From assembly GCF_050908995.1 (NCBI RefSeq), contig NC_135123.1, forward strand, positions 14,384,001-14,448,000: a DNA stretch of 64,000 bases, read 5' to 3'. The notes under the pieces were generated by a model, which had not been told where the DNA came from, made no database searches, and was given only the letters and a program-made list of their open reading frames with translations. The position numbers and the translations under genes were made by a program. Each line of letters begins with the position of its first letter. Position 1 is the stretch's first letter. This stretch comes from Andrena cerasifolii (Eukaryota > Arthropoda > Insecta > Hymenoptera > Andrenidae). Shown one piece after another: positions 54,048 through 64,000 of this stretch.

Positions 54048-56966
54048 ATGTTAGGCAAAGTGCCTTCGAAGTCGTTAAGAGATGCTGGAACCACACCATC
54101 CAAACAATGTAGTCATTCAAGGAGTTCAGTTAGGAGAAATTTCGAAGCTAGTCCTAGCTCTAGAAAACAGAGGCGTTCTATTCTAGACAAAGATAATATA
54201 GCCTCAAAGAGGTCGCGTATGGATGTAAGTACCGTTAACAATGAGGAATTCAAATTTGCTAAATGTGTTGCCGGTAGAGAAGATACACCTAGCTTCGATG
54301 AGTTCTTAAATTTTTTAATTAAGGAAGAAAGATTAAAAATTCTGAAGAGAAACGGAATAAATCTATCCTATATGTCGAGTATTTTAAGTAGAGCAGGGGC
54401 TAGTGCTTCTAAAGCCTTTAAAGATTTATATGACCTGTGGTTTGATACAGAAGGAAATAAAACGCCACATTTAAAAACTCTAGAAGAGCAAGGAATACAT
54501 CTATCTACTATGTCTAGTATTTTAAATAGAGCAGGAGTTAATGCTGCAAAAGCTTTTAAAGACTTATATGACCTGTGGTTTGATACAGAAGGAAATAAAA
54601 CACTGTATTTAAAAACTCTGGAAGAACAAGGAATAAATCTATCTAATATGTCCAGCATTTTGAATGGAGCAAGAGCAAAAGCTCCTACAGCGTATAAAGA
54701 CTTATATCACTTGTGGTTTGATACAGAAGGAAATAAAACACAGTACCTAAAAACTCTGGAAGAGCAGGGAATAAACCTGTCTAATATGTCCAGCATTTTG
54801 AATGGAGCAGGAGTGAAAGCTCCTACAGCATTTAAAGACTTGTATGACCTATGGTTTGATACAGAAGGAAATAAAACACAGTACCTAAAGACTCTGGAGG
54901 GACAAGGAGTAAATCTACCTAACATGTCTAACATTTTGAATGGAGCAGGAGCGAAAGCTCCTGAAGCTTTTAAAGAACTATACTGTGCTTTCTTTGATGA
55001 ACAAGGAAATAAAACGCAGTATTTAAAAACTCTGGAAGAACAAGGAATAAATCTACCTACTATGTCGAGTATTTTAAGTAGAACAGGAACTAATGCTGCA
55101 AAAGCTTTTAAAGACTTGTACAACCTGTGGTTTGATGAACAAAGAAATAAAACACTGTATTTAAAAATTCTGGAAGAACAAGGAATAAATCTATCTAATA
55201 TGTCTAGTATCTTAGGTGGAGCAGGAACTAATGCTGCAAAAGCTTTTGAAGACTTATACACACTGTGGTTTGATGAACAAGGAAATAAAACACCATATTT
55301 AAAAACTCTGGAAGAACATGGAATAAATCTTTCTAATATGTCTAGTATTTTGCATGGAGCAGGAATTAATGCTGCAAAAGCCTTTAAACACTTGCACAAT
55401 CTTTGGTTTGATGAACAAGGAAATAAAACACTGTATTTAAAAACTCTGGAAGAACAAGGAATAAATCTATCTAATATATCCAGCATTTTAGGTGGAGCAG
55501 GAGCCAATTCTGCGGAAACTTTTAAAAGCTTATATAATTTTTGGTTCGACGAGCAAGGAAATAAAACACAATACTTAAAAAGCCTAGAAAAGGAAGGAAT
55601 AAAGCTATCTAATGTGTCTGATATTTTGCATGGAGCAGGAGCTAAAGCTGCAAAAGCTTTTACAGAACTATATAATGCTTTTTTTGATGAGAAAGGAAAT
55701 AAAACGGAATATCTAAAAACTCTAGAAAAAGAAAAAATAGGTCTAAATAATATATCTAGCATTTTAGGTGGAGCAGGAGTTAATGCTGCGAAAGCCTTTA
55801 AAGAACTATATAATGCTTTTTTTGATGAAAAAGGAAATAAAACGCAATATTTAAAAACTCTAGAAAAAGAGAAAATTGGTCTAAATAATATATGTAGTAT
55901 TTTAGGTGGAGCAGGAGTTAATGCTGCAAAAGCTTTTAAAGAACTATATAATGCACTTTTTGATGAGAAAGGAAACAAAACACAGCATTTAAATCATTTT
56001 GTTGAGGAAAAAGATAAGGAAAAAAGTTTTACCCTGCGTAACTTATCTAGTATTTTAACTGGAGCAGGAGCTAAAGCTAAAGATGCCTTTGAAAAGTTGC
56101 ATGGTGTTTGTTTTAATGACGGAGGAAAAAGAACAAAACTTTTAGATGATTTCTATAAGGCAGGTTTTAGGCCAAGTAATTTATCCTGTGTTTTATGTGG
56201 AACAAGGGCTCGTGTTCCGTCTGTTTTAAAAGGACTGCATAGTCTTTGTTTTAATGATAAAGGAAAAAGAACAAAACTTTTAAATGATTTCCATAAAGCA
56301 GGTTTTAGGCCGTGTGATTTATGCAGTATACTGACTGGAGCAGTAGATAGTTTAGAAAAATTTCATGATTTTTGTTTTATAGGGGAAACAAAAAAGTATT
56401 TACAGCGTTTCTTACGAGAAGGTTTTATGCCTAGAAATTTATCTCAGGTACTGCATGGAGCAAGAGCTAATAATTGTTCTGCTTTAAAAGATTTTCACTA
56501 TTGTTGCTTTGATGAGAAAGGGGAACGAAAACAGTTTTTAGGCGATTTTTGTAATGCAGGCTTTACGCCCGGTAATTTATCCGATATATTAACTATGGCG
56601 GGAAATAATGCCTCTTCTATTTTAAGAAATTTTCATGAATCTTGTTTTAATAAAGAAAATTATTTAAATCACTTCTTAACTGAGAAGGAACTTTTTAAAC
56701 CGAAAGATTTATCTAAAATATTATATGGAGCAGGTGCTACTGTTTGTCATGTTTTCGAAAAATTGCATGATCTTTGTTTTGATAAGGCAGGAAACGAGAC
56801 AGATTACTTAAAAAATCTTATCAGAAATAACCCTTTGAACAAGGTACGTGATATATTATATGAAAAAGTTAGAAAAGCTCCTTCTACTTTTTTAGATGAT
56901 ACATCACTTGAACAACATAATATTAGTGGGATAGGTAGAGAAAACAAAATAAGAAAATATAGATGA
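54048..56966 (+). CDS. 972-residue single-exon protein with 19 helical repeats, family unknown
   Basis: One uninterrupted frame, 972 aa, no introns. Residues 1-80 are polar and basic, with clusters SRKQRRS and SKRSR that could be a nuclear localisation signal. From about residue 84 (FDEFLNFLIKEERLKILKRN, perhaps a degenerate cap repeat) the protein is an array. Units are centred on an Ile-Leu (or Val-Leu) pair at residues 113, 159, 205, 251, 297, 343, 389, 435, 481, 527, 573 and 619, exactly 46 apart, then 670, 716, 762, 802, 848, 892 and 937. A typical unit is GINLSNMSSILNGAG, then AKAPTAFKDLYDLWFD, then EQGNKTQYLKTLEEQ, predicting three helices. No catalytic motif, signal peptide or membrane span is visible. 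The end is basic (RENKIRKYR). The layout recalls TALE-like and mTERF-like nucleic-acid-binding repeats, but similarity is structural in style only. A host-type repeat lies 240 bp downstream and host genes flank both sides, so the ORF is integrated in the insect genome. Function unknown. Confidence 0.85.
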   Translation: MLGKVPSKSLRDAGTTPSKQCSHSRSSVRRNFEASPSSRKQRRSILDKDNIASKRSRMDVSTVNNEEFKFAKCVAGREDTPSFDEFLNFLIKEERLKILKRNGINLSYMSSILSRAGASASKAFKDLYDLWFDTEGNKTPHLKTLEEQGIHLSTMSSILNRAGVNAAKAFKDLYDLWFDTEGNKTLYLKTLEEQGINLSNMSSILNGARAKAPTAYKDLYHLWFDTEGNKTQYLKTLEEQGINLSNMSSILNGAGVKAPTAFKDLYDLWFDTEGNKTQYLKTLEGQGVNLPNMSNILNGAGAKAPEAFKELYCAFFDEQGNKTQYLKTLEEQGINLPTMSSILSRTGTNAAKAFKDLYNLWFDEQRNKTLYLKILEEQGINLSNMSSILGGAGTNAAKAFEDLYTLWFDEQGNKTPYLKTLEEHGINLSNMSSILHGAGINAAKAFKHLHNLWFDEQGNKTLYLKTLEEQGINLSNISSILGGAGANSAETFKSLYNFWFDEQGNKTQYLKSLEKEGIKLSNVSDILHGAGAKAAKAFTELYNAFFDEKGNKTEYLKTLEKEKIGLNNISSILGGAGVNAAKAFKELYNAFFDEKGNKTQYLKTLEKEKIGLNNICSILGGAGVNAAKAFKELYNALFDEKGNKTQHLNHFVEEKDKEKSFTLRNLSSILTGAGAKAKDAFEKLHGVCFNDGGKRTKLLDDFYKAGFRPSNLSCVLCGTRARVPSVLKGLHSLCFNDKGKRTKLLNDFHKAGFRPCDLCSILTGAVDSLEKFHDFCFIGETKKYLQRFLREGFMPRNLSQVLHGARANNCSALKDFHYCCFDEKGERKQFLGDFCNAGFTPGNLSDILTMAGNNASSILRNFHESCFNKENYLNHFLTEKELFKPKDLSKILYGAGATVCHVFEKLHDLCFDKAGNETDYLKNLIRNNPLNKVRDILYEKVRKAPSTFLDDTSLEQHNISGIGRENKIRKYR
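54354..56009 (+). repeat. Twelve tandem 138-bp (46-residue) coding repeats
   Basis: Regular part of the array, residues 103-654. Units are close to identical at fixed positions (SSIL, AGxxA, FKDLY or FKELY, FD, GNKT, YLKTLE) and vary mainly at the residue after the Ile-Leu and at two positions four and five residues further on. Seven more units continue to about 56880 with spacings of 51, 46, 46, 40, 46, 44 and 45 residues and much lower similarity. Confidence 0.95.
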
Positions 56967-57678
56967 TTTTACACAGCCGACAACACTCGCGCTAATTGGT
57001 TTTGAGAGCTAGAAATGGTTGTATTATTTAAGTTATTACCGATATATAATACTAAATTAATATTAATTTATTTAAAAGTTAAGAAAAAAAGAATTAAGGC
57101 AAGTATGACAAAAAACAGAATTTAGAAGTAATAAAAAATCCCATACTGAACCTATTAAGAGGCTTTTGTCGAAAATACTCTAAGTTTAAGAAATTTTTGT
57201 AAACAAGGATTGACACTTTTTTTATCTGGCTTTCGAGAGTTTCAAATCGCGAAAAAAAGTGCAAAGATTCGAATTCTCGAAACTCGAAAGTTTTTGGGTT
57301 TCGACTTTCGAGATTTCGACGTTTCGAGAATCAAGAAACCCATTCTAGTAAACAGGCTTGCCAAGCTTGAAAATAGTATTTTAATTCCCTAGCTAGTACA
57401 ATCAAAGAGTTAAGCTGCTTCCAGCTTCTTCCATGAAAATAATTGAAATAAAGCGGAATAATATTTAATATTTTTACAATGAATAAAGAAAGTACCACCA
57501 CATTATATATTATAACATTTTAAAAATATGCTTGCAACTTTCGCGCCCAAATACATTAAAAAATTTATCGTGGCAATGCAACTCTACTTCAGCGGCATAG
57601 ATAATAGTTCAGTAGTTATCAGTATTTAAGTATCTCGTAAACAGGAGTCTGTTATTTCCGTTTTTTTTTTATAAAAAC
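56967..57678. other. Intergenic, with a TTCGAA-rich repeat
   Basis: Between the repeat-protein stop and TRMT10. Positions about 57203-57370 are rich in TTTCGA, TCGAAA and TTCGAG words, related in style and partly in sequence (GTTTC...CGAAACCC type words) to the patch at 40313-40690. The rest is AT-rich and holds the TRMT10 promoter and 5' UTR. A short open frame at 57210-57392 is repeat-derived. Confidence 0.6.
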
Positions 57679-59029
57679 ATGGAGAATGGAAAAGATGCGA
57701 ATACCATGGAGAAAGCAGAAGATGGTACGCAATGTTTAAAGGTTCGTGACGAAGAAATTTATCATAATGACGACGACAAGTTGGGATTAAGTGCAAGCTT
57801 AAGTAAACGTCAGATGAAAAGAGTGCAGAGAAGAGCAAAATGGTTGGAAGGAAAGGTTGAGAGAAGGTTCCTATTTCCTCAAATCTTTACTAAACATCCT
57901 TTACACAAATTCGACGATGGTCAGTTGGCAAGTCAGGTGTTAATGTAAATGCTTAAACTTGATTTTACAGAATGAGGGAACGAGAGAAAGTAAGACAAAA
58001 GAGAGCATTCGCCCGTGCAAACAACATAGACCTCGGCCCATCGAGGAAAGCATTAAAGAAAAGTACGATGGCAGATAGCGACTGTAAAGTTGGAGTGACT
58101 ATTGATCTATCTTTCGACGATCTAATGATTGACAAAGATATTGGAAAGTTATCTAAGCAAATATTAAGATGTTACACTTTAAATAGAAGGGCCCTCGCGC
58201 CGATGCAATTTTCTCTTACTAGCTTCAATGGGAAATCAAGGGAAGATATGCAAAAGCATCTGGGCTACGAAAATTGGGATGTACGTCGTCATTTTTAATC
58301 TTCTTATCGCTTCATCAACCCGTTTGCTACGACGGAGTCTTCTAGACTATAACAATCCTTCTAAAATATAACTACCACAGTCTGCATTAACCAGGCAAAA
58401 TACATTTCGTAGGTAAAATTTCACGAGGAATCATATTTGGATGTTTATCCGAAAGACAAACTTATATATCTGACTAGCGAGTCGCAGAACGTTATCAACC
58501 ATCTGGAACATGATTGTGTGTATGTTATCGGTGGTCTTGTTGATCATAATAGTTGTAAGGTAAGCTAGCTCGCTCGATTCATATAAATTTTCTTATATAG
58601 CGCTTACAATTTTAGGGCCTCTGTCATAAAGTAGCTATACAAGCCGGAATAAGGCACGGCAGACTGCCTCTAGACAAATTCTTACAAATGAAAGCCAGGA
58701 AGGTTTTAACCATTGACCATGGTACGTCTTTAAACTTAAAGCCAACCCAAAGAATTCAAATAATGTGTAGAAATATTTCAGTGTTCGAAATTGTGCTTAG
58801 AATTAGCGAAGGGAAAACATGGCAGGAAGCATTCTTACAGGTATTACCAGAAAGAAAAAATGCTCAACCTATTTCATCATCGGGAGAGAAGGATACGTCA
58901 GGCGCCTGTAATGAAGAGGAAAATGCTTTAAGTATGAATGGTGAGCTAGAAGCAGAAGTGAATATTAATGAATACAGATGTCCATTAACTGATAATGAAC
59001 TTGGAAATGTAGAAAATATATGTACATAA
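57679..59029 (+). CDS. tRNA m1G9 methyltransferase, TRMT10A/B-like
   Basis: SPOUT-class methyltransferase that uses SAM to methylate guanosine 9 of tRNAs. Exons 57679-57866, 57971-58280, 58413-58559, 58616-58721 and 58782-59029 sum to 999 nt, 332 aa, in phase. The N-terminus is acidic, then a basic helix (SKRQMKRVQRRAKWLEGK). The SPOUT core has VTIDLSFDDLMIDKDIGKL, SKQILRCYTLNRRA, PMQFSLTSFNGK, LIYLTSESQNVI, CVYVIGGLVDHNSCKGLC, AGIRHGRLPLDKFLQM and KVLTIDHVFEIVLRI, ending WQEAFLQVLPERK. IGGLVDHN and the GIRHGRLPL segment are the usual cofactor-loop blocks. The acidic tail is shorter than in human TRMT10A. The exon 1 donor (AG|GTTCCT) is weak but phase-correct. No mitochondrial presequence is seen, favouring the nuclear/cytosolic branch. 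Confidence 0.92.
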
Positions 59030-60949
59030 TAAAAACGTTGCAGATAAAAAAGTAAATGTAATATTGCATTGTACATAATTTCGTAATAATATGACTCTTA
59101 CATCTTTTGCCATTCTCCTATTGTTATCGTTTGATTATAATATGTACTCATCACACAATATGTTGCAAAGGAAACATACGTGTACATTGATCCATGTATA
59201 CATATGTAATAATCTTACCAATAAATTACGCATAAATGCAAAATATATTAACGAGAAAACACGAGTTTTTGCTTCTAAATAGATTATGTATTGCGTGCAC
59301 GTAAATATACGAGGGAATCTGAATGGAGTTACAGTGAAAATCGATAATCATTCGTAGAGTAAATGATTTAAATAAATTAACGATGTTTTATTCAAAATAA
59401 TTATGACAGATTTACTTTAAACATGATATCTCTTATGCAGAATAAAAGTAGGAAGGTAAAACGCAAATTTCAATTACGTTCTCCGAATAATATTGATCAA
59501 TTTTTCTCAAATTTTGCCCAGAAAATTCAAAAATATAGTTTCTGTATTTTTGTACTATTTACATACACATTTCACTTACATTGATTGCCTCAGGATTGTA
59601 AGAATAAGTTACAAATGCGTCACAAGTATAATAAAACAATATGGTTATTATGACTAGAGAATGATTATTTCCGATACTGATTAGACTAAAGATTTATGTT
59701 TATTTCTTAAGCCACCTAATTCTTTCGATAGACGCTTAATTCCTCCCGCAATTTGTAGCATTAATAATTCGTGCACATTGATCCTCTTTTTTTTATATAA
59801 ATTATTAGAATAAGGTATTATATATAAAGTGAAATCAGAAATTTCTGCAAAATTTGGGTAAAACTGATAGAATAATATCTCGAAATTTAGTATAAATTTA
59901 CGTACGTACGTACTATCATTAAGACTATATTTACATAAGCGGTATCATTTTTAATAGTGGCTTTACAGCAAAGAATTTTTAATCGACTTTGAAGTAATAC
60001 TACTTCATAACTTTCGATTTGTTCTCTTAACAATAAATCATTGTCCAAGTTCATGTATTTTTTACAATTGTCGTAACCAATTCTTCTGATATAAGTTTTA
60101 GAATTCAGTTATGAGATCTCCGTAATTAATAAAGTATGTAGTTCTACTCCGTTTCGTACCTCAACATACTCGAGAGAATTAAACCACCATTCGTAGCTTC
60201 ATTAGAACGTAAAATCACATCCGAGTATTTATGAAATATAAATTTATTTTTTGATAGATTCTCTTTCACACGTCACTTTTGCAATATGAAAAACAGAGCT
60301 GATGATGTGATAATTTTTATTCGTTTTTCTTTTACCTCATGTATAACGGATATCGTCGTTTCTAACTTCTTAATTATAATTTACAGATAAACATTTCCTA
60401 TGTGTCATACATATAGACAAAACCATTTTCCTCCACGAAGGTCAAAGTAATATTTAAATTGACAAATGTTACTTGTTCAATCGATCCTCGTTTTTCCCAC
60501 CCTTTTCACGACAATCGGGTTTTTGTGTATGCACCGAAAATTGCATAAGTCGAAAATAAAAGCAGGGGTGGTAGAATTTTTTTCTCGCGTATATGTAGAA
60601 TTTCGTAAGTATACACCAAGCTAAGTAAACTACCGAGAAGCTATCATTTGCACAAAGTCAAAACATGTCTAGCTCTAATCGTTAAATTTTTTAAAGCTGT
60701 TAGGGGCTTAATAAAATACTTGGCATCTTTCGTCAAGAAACAAACGATCTTTTCGCAACAATACTGAAAAAAAATCCTCACGCATAGCTTCGCGGGAATA
60801 TTCGTAGAATAAATTGGAACGGTTAGCTAAAATTCAATCGAAGCTATTATTTTACACAGATCATTGCTCAATTAAAATGTATTTAAATTTATCAATTGCC
60901 TTTAATTTTATTCTGCATAATAACTTCGCAGCTCGCGCGTCCGCAGCTC
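59030..60949. other. Convergent 3' region of TRMT10 and RETREG
   Basis: AT-rich 1.9 kb. An AATAAA on the plus strand overlaps the TRMT10 stop region. An AATAAA on the minus strand at 60912-60907 lies about 40 bp past the RETREG stop, a plausible poly(A) signal. No gene recognised. Confidence 0.6.
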
Positions 60950-63765
60950 TCATGCGCCGTCTAAGTCATCGATCTCCTGACTGTCAATTATTTCGAATTC
61001 GCTACCACTCTCGTCACTATGGCTAATTGTAATTAATTTCCTTGATAGAGGGTCCAGTTCAAGATCAAGATCAAGTTCCGGCGTTTCTCTGTGGTACGAC
61101 CCTTTCTGAAAATGACCACTTTGAAACTTAACACCGTCAACGTCAGTTTCTTCGGCACTGAGCTCTAATTCGGAGGCTTCTACGCCGTCAGTGCTTCCAT
61201 CTTCGTGCGATGGCATTTTTAGAGCCATAAGATCTTCGTCGTCAAAGAATTCTGTAGTTAAAAGAAGTATTTATTTCATCGGTAAGTTCAATATACGTAG
61301 AAAAAGAAATGGCGAGCAATTTAGAGAGCATACTTCAAAATCACTTTTTGTAAACGAATGGAGTTTTAAATAAAAGATGCTAATACAATTAATGTCGTAC
61401 CATTTTGAGCATCAGACAACACGCTAGTCGGCGTTGGAGATTGATCCCCTGATTCTCCTGCTCTAGTAAGAACCTGAAGATTGTCCTCGGTTACAGCTGG
61501 CAGAAATTCATCGATTTCGCTGTCCCATTCTACATAAAAAAAAGTTGTCAAATTAAACGTCAATCCCGACGTATTTTGCATGCCATTAATATTATTATTA
61601 TATTGTTAACAAGCACAAGACCTTTTAGAGCTTTATGCGATATTAGTCACCTTTATGTGATATCATCTTGTTGGGTAGCTTTAATAATAATGCAGGTCCG
61701 AGTAAAATGCCCATACATATTGTATATGCGAGAAGTATACCATTTATAGTGCGACCAATGGTCCATAAACCAAAAGACAGAGAACATACAGCAGTGTAAA
61801 ACTAAAACCATTTTTAATGTTAAGGATTAGCCTGACATTTGGAAATGATAAATATTGTACGTACGATGTAAAGAGAGATATGCATTAATAACGTTTAAAC
61901 TGTTTATCCCTATTTAATGTACGATCAATCAATGAAACTTTACCACTCCTAGCTGCTCTCTTCTCAGCTGCTTCAGGCTGTGTATCGCAGATTTTACTTT
62001 TTTCTTTATCTTTTCGATTTGCTCCGATTTTGCGTACGACCTAGAAATATACATATCTCGGTCAGCCCGGAATCTCACAAGTACGAGAGTTAATCGAGCT
62101 TATAATACTTACGCAGCTGCATCTACAGCTCTGTTTTCTTTTCGCACCTGGGCTTCTAAAGTACTGTAGCAGAGGACTACGACCAGCGCAGCACTGCTGG
62201 CTGCGGCAAAGCCACGGACCTCAAGCACAATAATTCCCCTGGAAAGTGAATACATAAATTAATGGCATTATCGGTGATTTATATACCTCGTATTTTCTTT
62301 GGTCATTGAACAGCAATATTGTACAGTTTTTGATTAAACGATTTGTAGAATTAATGCAATAGCACTGTAAATTCAGAACGATTGAATGCAGAGCAAAAGT
62401 AAAAAATTATGGTTCTGGAATATTAATTTTGTTTAAGCTTGCATTATGTAAATAGTCAGAGAGGTCCTTGGAAGCGCCGATAATCGGGAATGATATCTAA
62501 ACTTCCGAAGAAAATTATCTTAATTCTATCTTTCCTTATATGAGTAATAATATTCTGTGAAACGCGCGAATGAACGATTGGGCACTGAATGTATGATTGC
62601 CGTTGAATCAAGTATAACGGCGGAAAAAATATTTACGATGCATATCTTCTATGATATTCATTAGCGCGAGAATTTCATTCGTAAAAACGATAAGTAGTAA
62701 CCGTTGCCGCGACAGGCCGATCGGTGCCGATCGGCAATTGCGCGGCGATTATACTTTTTAATTATCAATAACACGTACTGCCATCTAGAACAGCACTATG
62801 GGTCCGGTGGGAAAATACGCAGGGCAGGGAAGATGCAATTCATTCGACAAAGCGAGCACGAGTGTCACGAGTAAATGCAATCGCGGGGGAAAGGGACGAC
62901 TCCGAAGTGTGTTGCTCGTAACCAGAGGAAACCCATCAATGACCGATTATACGTATCTCGAACTAATATGCCCGTAGTATGCGTAAATAGCGTCATGTGA
63001 TTGACGTTCTTCATTCATTTATCGCGAAGGAAAAATGCACGAGTAAATGCCAAGGATCGCCGAGCGCACAAGCATCGATACTGTTATTTACAACCGACTG
63101 TCGGATGCCGAAACACACCACACATACACACACGCACACACGCGCGCGCTCGAACAAACCTTGACCCAGAAGGCGGATTACTCGTAAAGCGTTACAAGAT
63201 CAGCTGGCTGGTGTCTCGCGGCGCCCTTTAAACGCACGGTTCTTATTTAAATCAGCGTAACAGCCTTCTACCATAAGAAAACACTGGCAAATCCCCCGCG
63301 ACCGTCGAATTGTATAACAGAAAAAGCTATATGCACGATAATTGTCGATGTTCGAATCCCGCGGATAGTCGCTCCCGTCCGGACCCTTGGGTCGACATTT
63401 AAGCTGCAACGGGTATCCATTACACGGTGGACGAACGGTAATCGCGGAATATGATCGAACGTCGCGGATAAACGTTACAAAGCCTGGAATGACGCACAGT
63501 GGTGCCCACCGCAGGGCAGAACTCACCAAAACAGTATGTTGAACACGATGACGACGGAGATACTGTTCACGGAGTTCTCCCAAAGAAGGATACTCTCCAG
63601 AATGCCGCATAGCCGCCGCGATGCCTCGAAATTGCACCCGACATTCCGACACTGCTCGAGCTCGACGGCTTTCCGCTCGTCCTTCGCGGCCGCCTCGCTC
63701 GTATCAGGAGGTGTACCGTTTCTCATCCATCGGAAATAACATGCCACTCTCGATAACCGTTCCAT
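60950..63765 (-). CDS. Reticulophagy regulator (FAM134/RETREG family)
   Basis: ER-membrane autophagy receptor that shapes ER by a reticulon-homology domain and links it to Atg8 proteins. Exons 63765-63527, 62238-62113, 62040-61944, 61801-61651, 61529-61401 and 61251-60950 sum to 1044 nt, 347 aa, in phase. The first hydrophobic hairpin spans exons 1-2 (ILESILLWENSV, VVIVFNILFWGIIVLEV, SSAALVVVLCYS). A charged linker (KSEQIEKIKKKVKSAIHSL) follows, then the second hairpin (FYTAVCSLSFGLW, GILLAYTICMGILLGPALLL, KLPNKM). The tail is acidic and Ser/Thr-rich and has a LIR-type core FEII preceded by SDESGSE, matching the C-terminal DDFELL motif of vertebrate FAM134. ESxLLWENS/P is a family signature. 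Intron 1 (62239-63526) has a CA/CG dinucleotide run near 63110-63152. Confidence 0.93.
63110..63152. repeat. CA/CG dinucleotide microsatellite
   Basis: Run of ACACAC-type repeats grading into CGCGCG, within intron 1 of the RETREG gene. Confidence 0.85.
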
Positions 63766-64000
63766 GACAGTTCCAGGTCGGTGTTGTTGACTGCTTTTAT
63801 CGTCCTAATTCTCGCTCTCCTTTGGCATGGTACACCCTCGGAAGACTGTGCGGGAGTATTTTTAGCGCGTGACAACGAGAGTAAGACTTTTGAGAACGAA
63901 CGAGCGATCGCGGGGGTTTCTTCTGCTTTACCACCAACAACGAAGCAAGAAGGGGGGAGAGAGAGAGAGAGATAGATACGCGTGTACGCGGAGGGCTGGC
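63766..64000. promoter_or_regulatory. RETREG upstream region
   Basis: Immediate upstream DNA of the minus-strand RETREG gene, expected 5' UTR and promoter, with a GA run at about 63956-63974. The short frame at 63781-63975 on plus has a hydrophobic start but no other support, and it ends in the GA run. Confidence 0.4.

Noticed and set aside
54707..55978. 423-residue open frame on the minus strand opposite the repeat protein
   Set aside because: It mirrors the periodic coding repeat on the plus strand; its own periodicity and composition follow from the sense repeats, with no independent domain.

Overview
This is a stretch of insect nuclear genome, most likely hymenopteran (gene content fits a bee, ant or wasp, but the sequence alone does not prove the order). 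Genes are split by short AT-rich introns with GT-AG borders, the non-coding DNA is AT-rich, and CpG-rich patches lie at gene starts. I built the gene models by joining open frames at splice sites; all complete models close in frame.

Layout, left to right: the 5' end of a galactose mutarotase gene (minus, runs off the left edge); slipper/mixed-lineage kinase (minus, 4.8-14.1 kb); pecanex (plus, 15.4-23.8 kb), divergent from slipper; mitochondrial thioredoxin and TMEM218 (minus, head-to-tail, 26.5-27.6 kb); the NuMA/mud spindle-pole protein (plus, 29.6-36.4 kb); the cohesin subunit SA/stromalin (minus, 37.8-45.3 kb), convergent with mud; NECAP (plus, 46.9-48.2 kb); a small TPR membrane protein (minus, 50.1-53.3 kb); a 972-residue single-exon repeat protein of unknown family (plus, 54.0-57.0 kb); a TRMT10-type tRNA methyltransferase (plus, 57.7-59.0 kb); and a FAM134/RETREG ER-phagy receptor (minus, 60.9-63.8 kb).

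Most of these are conserved housekeeping or signalling genes with no operon-like relationship; they are simply neighbours. Two pairs look linked in expression: slipper/pecanex share a CpG-rich divergent start region, and TMEM218/thioredoxin are so close, with a donor just after the first stop and an acceptor just before the second ATG, that a shared pre-mRNA is possible.

The outstanding item is the single-exon gene at 54.0-57.0 kb. It encodes a short basic N-terminus followed by 19 helical repeats, the first 12 of them exact 46-residue units, in which one position directly after a conserved Ile-Leu varies (Ser, Asn, Gly, His, Thr, Cys, Tyr) against a nearly constant background. That layout recalls modular nucleic-acid-binding arrays (TALE-like or mTERF-like), but I do not recognise the family. 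It has no introns, unlike most multi-exon neighbours, so a domesticated or laterally acquired gene is possible. Other points of interest are an 11-heptad tandem amplification in mud, a GC-AG intron that decides the slipper C-terminus, a candidate one-heptad micro-exon in slipper, and a fold-back element.
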